From NCBI RefSeq assembly GCF_036669915.1, contig NC_089315.1:4560887-4624886 (forward strand): a stretch of DNA of 64,000 nucleotides, in the 5' to 3' direction. The DNA is from Pocillopora verrucosa. Lineage: Eukaryota; Cnidaria; Anthozoa; Scleractinia; Pocilloporidae. Positions 13,182-25,179 of this stretch are shown one piece after another. Under the pieces are notes generated by a model. It was not told where the DNA came from. It was given only the letters and a program-made list of their open reading frames with translations, and did no database searches. The translations under genes and the position numbers were made by a program. The stretch's first letter is position 1. The number at the start of each line of letters is the position of its first letter.

Positions 13182-15242
13182 GTAAGCGACTTCTGTAAAA
13201 TTTTACATTTTGATACCCACGTTCTATCATTTGCCAGGGAGTGACCCGAAAGTCATCACCATCAAGTTGAAAGCGGCGATGGCTCGAAAATTATCATAAC
13301 CAATACTGTAAAGAGCAAACTTGTTTTGTGCTTGTGATCTCGAACCACAACACTGACTATCTGTTTACGGCTACAGAATTTGCATAACGATTTAAATATT
13401 TTGCTTGTTTGATTTATTCTTGATTGTTCAAACTTCTGCTTTTTGCTCACAAATACTTCAAATTGACAGCAGTTCCAATTATTTTAAGAGAGGCAAAAGA
13501 CTGATCATTTTTCTCCGTTAAATCTTAACGAAAACTTAGACTCTACTTTATTCTTTATCTGGAACAATTTAATTGACAGCACGCGTACATTAAATCAAAA
13601 CTGATTGAGCGTAAATTTGAGCTCAGTTACGTGAGTTTTAAAATATCCTCTAACTGGTTCCTAATGACCGTTTTTCAAATTGAATCAGGTGGAGATCTAC
13701 CTAATCTATTGACAGGTAGAACTGATATGTGAAATTGTTCCTTCTGGTGTGGTTTCCATGCTAAAATTTTTAACTCCGAATTTCGCATGGATTAATCAAT
13801 TTACAGTTCCTCGTTCTACTTTAGCTGACAAACAACGACTGACACCTTTTGCTCGTCAAAACTTGGCCCAACTATTTTTACCTAGACAAAACTCAAGAAA
13901 GTACCATCTAGTTTACTTTTCGTGCTTCCACTCAAATTGCGGCAGTGAAAGGATTTCATCCTGATTTCTTTACCTAGCCATTTCTTTCATTGTTCATTGG
14001 CTTCCTCTTTTATTCTGTAATTTGCTTGACGTAAAATGGCTGCGTGACTTCTGCCTATTGAAAAATCTTCTTTGAATTTTTAGCCACGAGAAACATTCAC
14101 TGTCGGTAACTTGCACTGAATATCTCTCGGATCTGTCATCATTTTTTTTCCGAGATGATTTCTTACCGCAGCTATGTCAGAATAGTCTTACCGGGACTTG
14201 GCCCATTAGTGGGTATAAAATTTGTTGAAGTTTTTCACGTAACTGAATTATTTAAATCGCATCGCAAAGTGCATGTACTCTCGTCTGGTTGGTTTGCTAT
14301 CCATCGATATGCGTACAAATTTATCATACGAGGCTGGCTTTTACGAGGACCTCCCTTTCACTTCAGTGATTCGTCTCACATAAAAGTATTCTCGTTGAAA
14401 GGCTTTTTGGAGAAAATCAAGATTAGGCTGCGAGCAGGCTCTCGTCGTTACGGCTTCGACCCGAGTGTTTCTTCGTCCGCGTGAAAGTATGTAGCCTTAA
14501 ACAAAGCGAGCCTGCCAGAGGTCTACAAGTGGTCTGGTACAGCATGGTTACTCTTTTGAAATGAATCGATCTGAGGGAACATTACAATGTCATAGATGTA
14601 ACTTAGCCGGGAGATATCTTATGCAATATGAGTTCAAGATCTACACTTTGATTCAATTTAGGGGGGCACGAATTCTGAAGAAAAGAACATGCATCAATTC
14701 CCAATCTATTTCGAGCAAACTCAGGATAAATGCAAAAAATTATTTTTAGAAAATAAAACCTAATTTGGTTCCTTTCCTTGAGATGTAGATGAAACACCTT
14801 GTTGAAAGAAGCATTAAACCATAACCTGCTAACGGCTACACTTGTACCACAATTTATCCATGAAAAGAAGACGAAAAAATAATAAAAAAATTCAAACATT
14901 TTATGTGATAGACCTACGAACATTATCGCTTTGATGAAATAAATTATCCAAAAACTGCTTGAAATGTCCACTCGGCTCAATGATATTTGACAACCACTTA
15001 GTAATACAGGTATAAGTCCCCTCCAAACAGCCACCCGTCATTTTGGTCAAGAAACCTGCTGCATCTAATGATTGGGCCAATGATTGACAGGCGACCAGCC
15101 AATCATAGCGCGCGAATAAGAGCGTCTTCTCCAAGATGTAAATAAAACAGTTACAAGAAAGGTTTGACGTTCAGTTTCACATTCGAGGCAAAAATTTGGG
15201 AGAAGCGCGCTCTAGCGTTTCCAACTAATTGAAATCTCGGCA

Positions 15243-18200
15243 ATGCCTATACCAGACAGGAGAACAAGCGGCAAGGAAGGTAACACCATATTCAATGATG
15301 CATTCAATGGGCTAGTAATTAAGCTGTGCATTTTTATAGCACATACCACGAAAGCGTTTCCTCACAAGATATCTTTTTTCACAGCTTAGTAGCTGCTAGA
15401 GTATGGAAACCAAAAAAGTCCTTATTTATTTCTATGTAGGCGCCTTTTTTTTTCGTCAAGAAATGAAACGAATTTTGCCGCAAGGATTTTCGAGACAATT
15501 CCTGTAGAGCTGTTCAGACATTATGCGGAAAAATTGCAATTCTCTATGCATATTATCTTCTTTATTACAAGCGTGAAGGGAAAAAACATTAAACATGCGT
15601 TAAAGTTCTGTTTCTCTTAAAAAGACCAAATAAAACAATGATTTCATAATTCAGTAAATATTTGCCCCCTTGATTTTAGCACAGAATTTTAAGAAGTCAT
15701 TTATTATTACAGAGCCAGTGTTGCTGGCCAACGAACCTAAATTATGCAGAGCTTATAATAACAACTCCATGCCAGCAAGATAATTGGGTTTGAATTTATA
15801 TCATACAAAAGTTGTTTTATTTGAAATTTCAAAACAATCACAGTCACAGTTTACTGCATGCATGATTGTAACTTTCATCAAAATCAAAAAAAGCAAAACG
15901 TCAGAATTCCTTGAATGAAACAAGTAACTTTTTACGTAACTTTTTTACGTGTCAAGGACAAAACAAAGGGCGTGGTTTATACAAGGAGTATTTGAGGGGT
16001 TACTTACTTATAACAATAACAATATTTTATTACTCCTTGCAAGATGTTTTCGCGTCAAATGCATCTGCTTAAAAAAACTTCTTAGTATAATTTTTGAATC
16101 AGAGACCAATCGGACGCTGTCTCTATCATGTCTTACACCCTTATTCTTCACTATTGTTCCTTGAAGATTCGCGTTTCTCATCATTTTCATATGAGCTCAC
16201 TAGTATACTAATCGTTTGTTTGTGTTCGTTTTGCAGCAAAGTCAGCTGCTAAAGATGTGTTTAGTGGTGGTAAAGGCGAAGAAGGTATTATAAATTCCTT
16301 TTCTTTTTTATCGCTAACAAAACGCATCAGTTCGAGAAACAAAATGTTGATTACACTGAGTAAAACACGTTCTTTGGCAAAGCAGGGGTCACTCAAGAGT
16401 TTTTTTTTATTGTCCCCTAAACAGAAGAAAAAAGATCTAAAGAGTTTTGAGACTGGTATGCCAAAAGAAAAAGTAGGAAGTGTAGGCAAGAATGTGTTCA
16501 TCGGTTCTTGTTTCTTCAAGCGATTTTGAGTTGCAGAAAAGAAGCCCTAATAAATTTAGGCTGAAACGCGATTCGAATCTGTGCCTCCCACATAATAATT
16601 GGCCGGGCCACCTTTAATTGAGTTCGAAGCCACATTTTGAGAACAAGGCAAATTCTGGTGTATTCTTCGTTCCTGTAGCAGAATCTGATCCCAATTTTAA
16701 TAAAACAAATTTTTTACTTGCATAGGAAGTTTTCAAAAAGCCGGAAAGTTCGTCTTGTCCTCTAAGCTGTGGGAGCACTCCACTCCATCCAAAACATGCG
16801 ATGTACTCATCACATTTCCCAAAGGGACAGAGGACTACACGGTAATGTGGCTGCTATCGAGACTGCGAGCCAGAGTACCAGATGTCGACGTCCATGTCCG
16901 TCAAATGGCACACTCACCAGTCTACGGTTTCTATCTAACTTCGTCTTTTGAAGTCTTCCTTCAAAAAGCCGAGGAACTGGGACTAAAGAAAAAGTTACGC
17001 ACAGGTGGAATCACGGATTTTAAGTACGACGAACGAGATAGTTTTGAGAATTCAGATGATCCCACGGTGTTCTTTAAATCTGGAGAGAGGCAGAGCATGA
17101 TCTTGGAAATGGTAAACGACCTAAGAGCCGTGGAGGGAGACGAGCTGGGAAAGATTAAGTTTGTGGAGGGGCAGCAGATCGGTATGAAAATTTGTATTCT
17201 TAAAAAAGTGAAGAGCCAGGTAAAAAATGATCAAAGGCATTTATCTAACATCTTATAGAGCAATTTTCCAACTCAATTTCAATTTCATTTTGATCATCTC
17301 TACCAGTCGGATTATTCAGTGGTCGAACAATGGGAAATTTTTTTAGATATCCTCACACAGTCTGTTCTCGTTTAATTTAATGGATGTTCAGTGCCCACTA
17401 AACCTCTGTTCGTTCAAAATACTTTTTAAAACTCAGTACCAAAGCTGCAGGCGGAGGGCGTTGTGGAGAAGATGTTTCCTCTACATAATTCAGATGATCT
17501 AGCCAAACTTAGGAAATCCTGGGTCTCTGCTTTCTTCAAGAAGCAACCTCTGGGTGAGTAATGTAAAATTTAACAGTTTCTTTATTTTTCAGAATGAACT
17601 CTCATTAAACTCAAAACAATTTGTTTTAAGCTTTTTTCTTGAGATCTCCCACTTGGGTGCCCAGCCAATCGGTAAGACAGATCAGGGCTTGGAATTGTTT
17701 CCTATCCTTTGTCAATTGGTGATATAAGTTTAAAGCTTAGGGCGTGCTATTATTTCTTTAGCCCGGCGTTATGAAATTGGTTCTTTTGATGTTAAGTGCT
17801 CAGAAACTGTGTTTTTCTTACATTTTCAGACGATATTTGCGAGTATTTTGGTGTCAAAATCGCCATGTACTTCGCCTGGCTGGGAATGTATACCAAGTGG
17901 TTGATAGCACCCGCAGTTCTTGGTATTATAACCTTTATCCTGTCCAACAGGGGTGAGGTTACACGGGACTGGTGCATCCTGTTTTTCAACATCTTCAACA
18001 TCGTGTGGGCTACGCTCTTTCTAGAAGCCTGGAAACGAAAGAGTGCTGAACTTGCGTACAAGTGGGGAACTATGGACATGCCATCGGATGCTCTCAAGGA
18101 ACCAAGACCCCTTTTTAGGGTGGGGTTTTTGTTGCATGCCACATTGATCTCTTTCTCTTAGACATAATAAAAACACTGGAATCTCAGCACAGATCCTACT

Positions 18201-21200
18201 TTCAGTCCAAGTTACTCCACAGTCGAGTTAAGAGACCAGCCAAAAATTTATCCCCTGGGTGGTGGGGGTGTAGAGGATCTCATAGCTTCAAGGGGGAGCG
18301 GAGGGGAATCAGTCGCCGCTAATAGAGCATAAAGGGAGGACTATTGAAAATTGACTGTCAATTAACTGCCTAATTGAATTTGAAAGCATGCGAGACGTAG
18401 GTTCGAGTTCTCCGTATCGTTTTGTTACACGACATTCTGTTTTGCTATACAATATTCCACTTTTTGCCGTTACTAAGAGGTTGTTTATTTCCAACGTACA
18501 TGTCTTGCTTCTTCCATACAGGGTGATTTCCAACCAAGTGAAATAACTGGACGTATAGAAGCACACTATCCTTCTTGGAAACGAAACATCTTCCGCTACT
18601 GCGTATCACTGCCAATCATTCTCACGTCTCTGGGCGTGGTACTGGTCACCATGCTGTTGTGTTTTGAGTTTCAGAGGTGGGTGGACGGTATGGAGAATCC
18701 TCCTAAGCCACTGAAGTTTGCTCCAAAGATCGCCCTGGCGGTCTGTATTGGCATGTTAGATGACAATTATAAGAAAGTGGCTTATCATTTGAACGATAAA
18801 GGTGAGTTAAGATTTCAGCTACAGTCAAATCCCTATCAAGTGACTTTCTAGATCAAAGTCAGTGATTCGCTTTCACAAAGTTACGCAAACCATAGATCTG
18901 GGACGAGCCTACTGTTCTTTTTTAACTCATTTCACTGAAAAATTGGACACTTGTTTAACTAACAGGACTGTGTGAACATCAAATAGGGTTTTCAACCATG
19001 AGGTGTAAATTGCACGATCAATTTTGGTTTCTAGTTTACTTTTTTCTCCGAGAAACGCTAAAATATTAGCATCTTTAACGGTAGATCTCGGCAATTATGT
19101 TGTCAATAAGCTCATTCCTGACTCTTAAACGTGTTACTACTGACTATAGGTTTGATCTGTAACTCTTATCACGTAGGAAAGGGATATAAGATTAATAATT
19201 CCACAGCGTTGCCAAAGTCTGAGCACGGAATTTAAAAAACTTCATTACGAGGAACGCAACTCACCGAAGAAAGATCTAAGTCCCACTTGGCTTTATCGTA
19301 TCGATTTTCAGTGACGGAGGCAAATCACTTACCTCTTTTACGCACTACTTAACCTTGTGAGAATATTTACACGTCTGAAACGAAAGAAAACACCACATTT
19401 GATTCGATGGTGTCTGATGGCACTAATGAAATTAATCTAATGCCGAGTGAATAGCTGATTTACTTTAAGATTGGAAGAAAATACGAAGAGGCTCTGAATG
19501 CTGTTAAAAATATTTTAACAATAATTTTTCTTAATTATAAGGCTCATGTTCTATTCACAGAGAACTATCGACTACAAGAGACATATGAAAACCACTTGAT
19601 TATTAAGCTTGTCTCGGTGAGTGTTTTTTGTTTTAATAACTTCTTTGAAGCTGAGCTAAAGCTAAGTCATTAGATGCAACATCTCACGCTAAAATTTTCC
19701 TTGTTTCACTCATTATTTTCTTGCAGTTCCAGTTCTTCAACGCCTTCTTGGCACTGTTCTACATCGCCTTCTACCTCCGAGACATGGACAGGCTTAAAAC
19801 CGTAAGCAAATATTATCTAATCCTAACTATACAAACGTATTTAACTAAAGGCAATAGAAAGTCTTTTTTGACAGCATGATTTAGAATGTCTCTGTTGAAA
19901 GCTCTTTTGCTCTAAAATACTCAAAGGGTCGTGCCGAGCTTTGTATTAGTTCTCAGGAAACGTAGAAAAAACATTTACTTTTTTTCAATTCCAGCAACTC
20001 GCAGCGCTGCTCATCACTAAACAAGTGGTTGGAAACGTCAAGGAAGCTTTGGTTCCATTTGTGAAACAGAAGGTGAAGGAATGGAAACTAAAGAAGGAGG
20101 AAGCTAAGGCGAAAAAGGAGCTGGAACAAAAGGAGGGAAAAGATAAGGGGGCAGCTGATAAGAAGTCAGATAAACCTAAGGAATTGGACTCGCCACTGAT
20201 GAATCAGGCTGAAATCGAGAGTACCATGGCAGAATATGAGGTAACAAGAGTTCAAACGAACACTTTCTTCATGCGGCGCTTTATATTTGTCATGACATTT
20301 ACTTTGAATTCATTGAAGTAATGGTCCGGGAATTAGGGTCCAAACATTAAAAAGCATTATGTAGTGTAAAAAGAGGTCAGGATACATTTTATCTTTCGTT
20401 ACCAGGTCATCGTATACTTCCTCTCGGAAGAATACTTTATCACTCCTAATTCTGCGCACTAGGAATGTCCGTTTTGTACATTTGTTCATAGATTTCTCTT
20501 CCTGATTAGATAGTCATGTTTGTTAGTCATTATAAATTATAAAATTTTTCGCACTTTGCTTCCCTCAGGACACTTTCGAGGACTACTTGGAGATGTTCAT
20601 ACAGTTTGGCTATGTGGTTCTGTTCTCTTCTGCTTTTCCTCTTGCTGCCCTGTGCGCTCTTCTTAACAACATCATAGAAATCAGGAGCGATGCTTTTAAA
20701 CTGTGTACCAATCTTCGTCGACCGTTCGGAGAGCGAGTAGAAAACATTGGCACATGGCAGGTAACTTTTTCGCTCTCGTGAATCAGGCTTCCTTACATTG
20801 ATTTCGGTGCATTATAGCATTTTGTCACTTCTCAATGTTCAAATAAAATGTTAAATTAGTAAAATGATCTTTATCCTGAAAAGTATCATGAGTCAGAGCT
20901 TTTTCTCGCAGGATCCTACATAAATCAAACGCTTTTCCCATAATCCCTCTGATGTCTTTCTCTCATAGGATGCAATGGAAGTCATGGGAGTGGTGGCAGT
21001 AATGGTCAACCTGGCTTTACTTGGCATGGGCGGCTCAGTTCAGCGGATGTTCCCCAACATGACAGTCACTGACAGGATCATTCTCATCGTTGTGCTTGAG
21101 GTCAGCTCAGAGTTTGAGCTCTTTCCCCAATATCTCCCTCTGCCTTTTAAATTCCTTCTTTCTCACGATTCTCTCTTCTCCACTACTCTTTAGCAGTCAG

Positions 21201-21735
21201 TTAAGACCATTTTGTTGCATCGTGCAACTTTCCCATCTCTCCCTATGTCCCTCTGCCTAACAATTTCCTTTCTCCAATCATAAGGCCTTACAGTATGATG
21301 GTAGAACTTCTTGAATTAAAAAAAATAGAAATTGAATTTATTTTATTGCAGCATCTTGTTCTTGGGATCAAGTTTGCGGTTGCTTACGCCATTCCTGACA
21401 TTCCAGAATGGGTGGAAAATGAAATAGCCAAGATGGAATTCCAGCGGAGAGAGGCTCTGAAGGTACAAAATGCACGTTTGCATAACGATCGAAGAAGCGA
21501 TCATAACATTCATTCAATTACCGTTTTCCAAAACTTCAAGGTGAATGAAATTAATTGAGATGTCGAACTGATATGTGGCTTATTGCGTCGCTTTGCAGGT
21601 ATATAACATATTTACTACTCTCATGGTTTGAGTTTGAAATCTCATTTTAAAGAATTGTATGTTACGTTTCAGAGTGCTCCCAGCACACCCAAGAGTCCAA
21701 AAGATCCACAGGCAAAAGCTCACACCCCTGTGTAG
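15243..21735 (+). CDS. ANO8: anoctamin-8-like TMEM16 membrane protein, 13 coding exons
   Basis: The exons are 15243-15279, 16237-16284, 16726-17181, 17437-17553, 17830-18119, 18522-18801, 19561-19616, 19727-19801, 19995-20240, 20569-20760, 20969-21100, 21352-21462 and 21673-21735. All phases join, giving 700 residues. The N-terminal cytosolic domain ([29 protein letters not shown]) precedes about ten hydrophobic segments. ANO8-type signatures are [72 protein letters not shown] and [20 protein letters not shown] Lys/Glu-rich linker lies at about residues 470-520. Vertebrate ANO8 sits at ER-plasma-membrane contacts and helps assemble calcium-signalling complexes. Whether this one conducts ions or scrambles lipids cannot be read here. 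The long C-terminal tail of vertebrate ANO8 is absent, and the protein ends about 20 residues after a [10 protein letters not shown] stretch. The ATG at 15243 is the simplest start, but a further 5' exon is possible. Confidence 0.93.
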
Positions 21736-24700
21736 TAAGAACACGGGATAATTTATAAGTCAACAGCAGGTCTGAAGGGGAAACCTCTTCATGTTTAGTT
21801 ATGACTTCAAACGACTGAATTGCAGTGTTTAAAGGGATTTAGGACTTAGACACTTGTTTTAAAATTATTTGTACCAAAAAAACTTACATGTAAAAAAGAA
21901 AGATCGAGTAACTGTTAACTAACGGGCTAAGTGGGTTTCTGCGTTTTTGTGATTCTAATAATCCAATGAACCTTTTGATAGTTATAGGGAATTAGACGTT
22001 ATGAACTTTATTGTAAACAAGTGACGAAATGACTAGGAAACATCTTTGGCTAATGGAAAATTCTCAATTAAATTATATAACTGGTTAACTAACGCTATTT
22101 TACGGTGATCGACAGACGAAGCGAAACTATCCAATGCCGGACGATAATGACATCATGAAGTAATGACTCGCTACATTCAGAAACAAAACTTCGGAGCATA
22201 ACTAACCCGCTTCCTAACTCACCATATGGAAATAGAGTGTGTTCTATAGAAAAACCTCTAACACTAACACGACAGTGAGACTTAGCAACAATACTTGTAT
22301 CTCTCCTTCTCTTTGTTAACACAAGACAATGTTAACAAAAAAGTGACAATAACGTAGCCATAACTGAAAAGTGAATTTAACTTCCATGATAACGAAATGA
22401 TAACTCGCGCAGCGTTGCTAGAACTAAAGCGTTTCAAAAATCACTGACAATTAATAGACAAAATTACATAAACGGAATACTAATTCATTACCAATTCAAA
22501 ACTGATGCACTAAAGAAAAAAACGCATCACGTTAATTTCTGTAGTAAAGCTAAGAATCAACAGTTCCATTTATAGAAACTTAAACATGTAACGGTAACAA
22601 TGCAAAGCATACTAATGATAATGACAGTAATAATTATAATAATTATCACAATAATTAGGATATAGACGACACTGATAACGATAACGAAGACTACTAACAA
22701 ATTTCTCTCAAGGGAATTTAAAATATAATTTTATCTCGCATATTTCCAAACAAAGTCCATCCTTGATCACTTTTCAATACCACAGCTAATAGAGGAACAA
22801 CAAATTAACCAATAGCTTGCTAATCGTTAGCTGTTAAAAAGTAATCACAGGCGCGAATCACTGTAAGACAAAACGAGACGAGCGAATAAACCTTTTAAAT
22901 TAACTGAAACAGATTCACGTACTTTGCCAAGAAGCAGTTTGGACGTTTAATTCTTCTGTGATCGTCACACTTTACTGTTTCTTGAAACAGTATCAGCCGA
23001 TCTCACAAAAAGTTATGCTAGCCCTGAAATATACGCCGAAGTTTGGCGATAAACTTTATGCGGACAGAGGGACAGTCATGATCAGAAAGTAGACAGACGC
23101 ACAGATCAACAGACAAAAAGACACAGACAGGTTAAATACGAAATAACAGCAGCGAGCATTAGCTGTTATAACTGCGTGTAACCCTGAACTTGAACCCCTG
23201 GCCAAGCCAGCTAAAGATTTTAATTATTTTAACGAGCTAATCTGCATTTCATTACGATCTAGAAAACAAATCACAACTAACAAAACGTCAGCTACCACAT
23301 TTTAACTAAACAGCATAACGGAATAACAAGAAATTAATTCGGTTAATATCGGCGGCCTTAACTCAAAACGACTAAAAAGCAGCTACTGCTTACCACGCCG
23401 TGATTAATTTTGAATCCATGTATTTAACCAAGACAAGAATCTAATAACGAGTCAAAGAGACTGTTTAAAAATCATAATATGTTTTTTATTTGCCATCATT
23501 AAAGATTCCCCATTTCAACCATGTTTTCTACTAGCTCACGATGCAACAATATTAATACTACTAAAAAACGAACTCAAAGGAGCCTCACCGGTTAAAATTT
23601 TTATCATGGAATCAATAACAAAAATTCAGTGCCTCTTAAAACTAACAAGGTTTAATAAGTAAAAAAATTAGGGTTCTTAAAAATACAGAACGAAAGCTTG
23701 ACGAGAACGTAGATTTACAACTTAAAAAACTAACCCATTAACTTGATAGTTATTTAATTGCTACTGTTGTCTTTGCATAGTGTTCTTTGTAATAATATTA
23801 ATTCAATATTAATCGGTAAGCTGGTGTTATCATTGTCTGTATTATTTAACGCATTCAGACGACGTGTTTTCTTCAAGTTAGTTTCGACGACAGCTAATAA
23901 ATGTGTAACCAAGAAAAACGAAAATTTGCTTGATTCAAACAACATACGATACCGCCTTCTGTAATTTACCAACATATTAACATGTAACATGTAACATGTA
24001 ACAACTGATTCGTTACTACTTTTATTTCAAATTTTTGTTCTCAAAGTAAGAAAAGTAAGGAAAATAATGCTCATAATACCAGGTAATGTAAAACATATAG
24101 TATTACCGAAATGTATGCACAGGACCTACGACAAAAAATGAACAGGTAACCCAGAAGAATCTTAACAGAGAAGTTGAGTTCCAGTCCACAACGATGTTAT
24201 TAACATGACATAACAAAATACGAAAATGACAAGTTGGTAAACCACTAGTTATAAGTTAGTATTATAATTTATGACAAATTCATCACTAAGAACCTATAAC
24301 TTCACCGAAACAGGATTCAAAGAAATCCAAACTAAGGGACAATAATCTAGCAAAAGATAACGACAACGATTTAGCTTCATATGGATCACGGAGCTAAATA
24401 AGACGAAGAACAATACTCAGACTACGACAGGAACAAACAATAGTGAACAAAAAAATGAAAAAAACCTGACCTTGGCTTTTTCCAATGAAATCGACAATAG
24501 ATAATGATAGATAGAATTTTTAAACTACTTGTAATTAAGAGAAGTCAAAGAAATAAAAGACACTAATTTAGGAAAAAGTCAATTTTGCGGGCGACTTGAG
24601 AGTTAAATCAATCATGTGAAGTCTCCACTCTTTACATGTAGATGCAACTGATGCACATCTGGTTTTTTGAAGTTTATGAACAAATTAAAACAAAGCAGAT

Positions 24701-25020
24701 AAACATTCTAAGTATCAGGTTCTAAAATTACTAGATTCAACCCAGGTTTTTTTCTTTTTTGTCATCAACTTTTAAGACTTCAACCTACAGTAGATTTTAA
24801 ACTCTTCTTGGTTGGATATCACAAAAACTCGTCTTATTTGACAAATTTTTTTCAATATTTTGTAAAGAATAGTTTCAGTGCACTCACTTTTACAACCAGC
24901 AAAGACGGCTTCATTATCTAGAGAACTATCTGTATCTTTGTATTTATTTCATACTTTTACAGAGAATCAAGTTCTATATGTAAGTGCTAGAGAACAAAGC
25001 CAATAGGAAAGTAAAGAGTA
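21736..25020. other. gene-free stretch between ANO8 and SKA1
   Basis: No exon is supported. The left end is the ANO8 3' untranslated region. From about 22.1 to 24.5 kb the plus strand is strikingly rich in TAAC, AAC and GATAAC words and poor in long open frames. It includes a degenerate GATAAC-like run near 22,620-22,700 and a short tandem repeat at 23,979-24,004. Confidence 0.55.
23979..24004. repeat. short tandem repeat, unit ACATGTA
   Basis: Three consecutive copies of a 7-base unit (aacatgtaacatgtaacatg and on). Confidence 0.85.
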
Positions 25021-25031
25021 ATTTAAAAAGG

Positions 25032-25037
25032 TTTATT
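25032..25037 (-). terminator. candidate polyadenylation signal of SKA1
   Basis: The plus strand reads tttatt (AATAAA on the minus strand), about 145 bases beyond the SKA1 stop. This is a motif match only. Confidence 0.4.
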
Positions 25038-25179
25038 AGATATGATCAAGATATGCACTGTAAAGGGAATAAAAGTAAAGTTACAGTTGGACTGAAAAAT
25101 GTAGGCACCTCCTTGCCTTATACAATGCCATAACTAATCATGACATGGAGTAAATGTTTCAATTGCTCAGTGTGAGCAT

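Noticed and set aside
14155-14484. 109-codon plus-strand open frame upstream of ANO8
   Set aside because: No recognisable motif and no splice signal linking it to ANO8. Protein composition is unremarkable. Could be chance or an old repeat.
14603-15134. Two overlapping minus-strand open frames (YDWLVACQSLAQSLDAAGF and others)
   Set aside because: They lie opposite the ANO8 5' region and lack consistent frame, splice sites and family resemblance.
16565-16600. B-box-like gattcgaatc and possible tRNA or SINE in an ANO8 intron
   Set aside because: No matching A box or cloverleaf pairing was found. Same for ggttcgagttc near 18,400.
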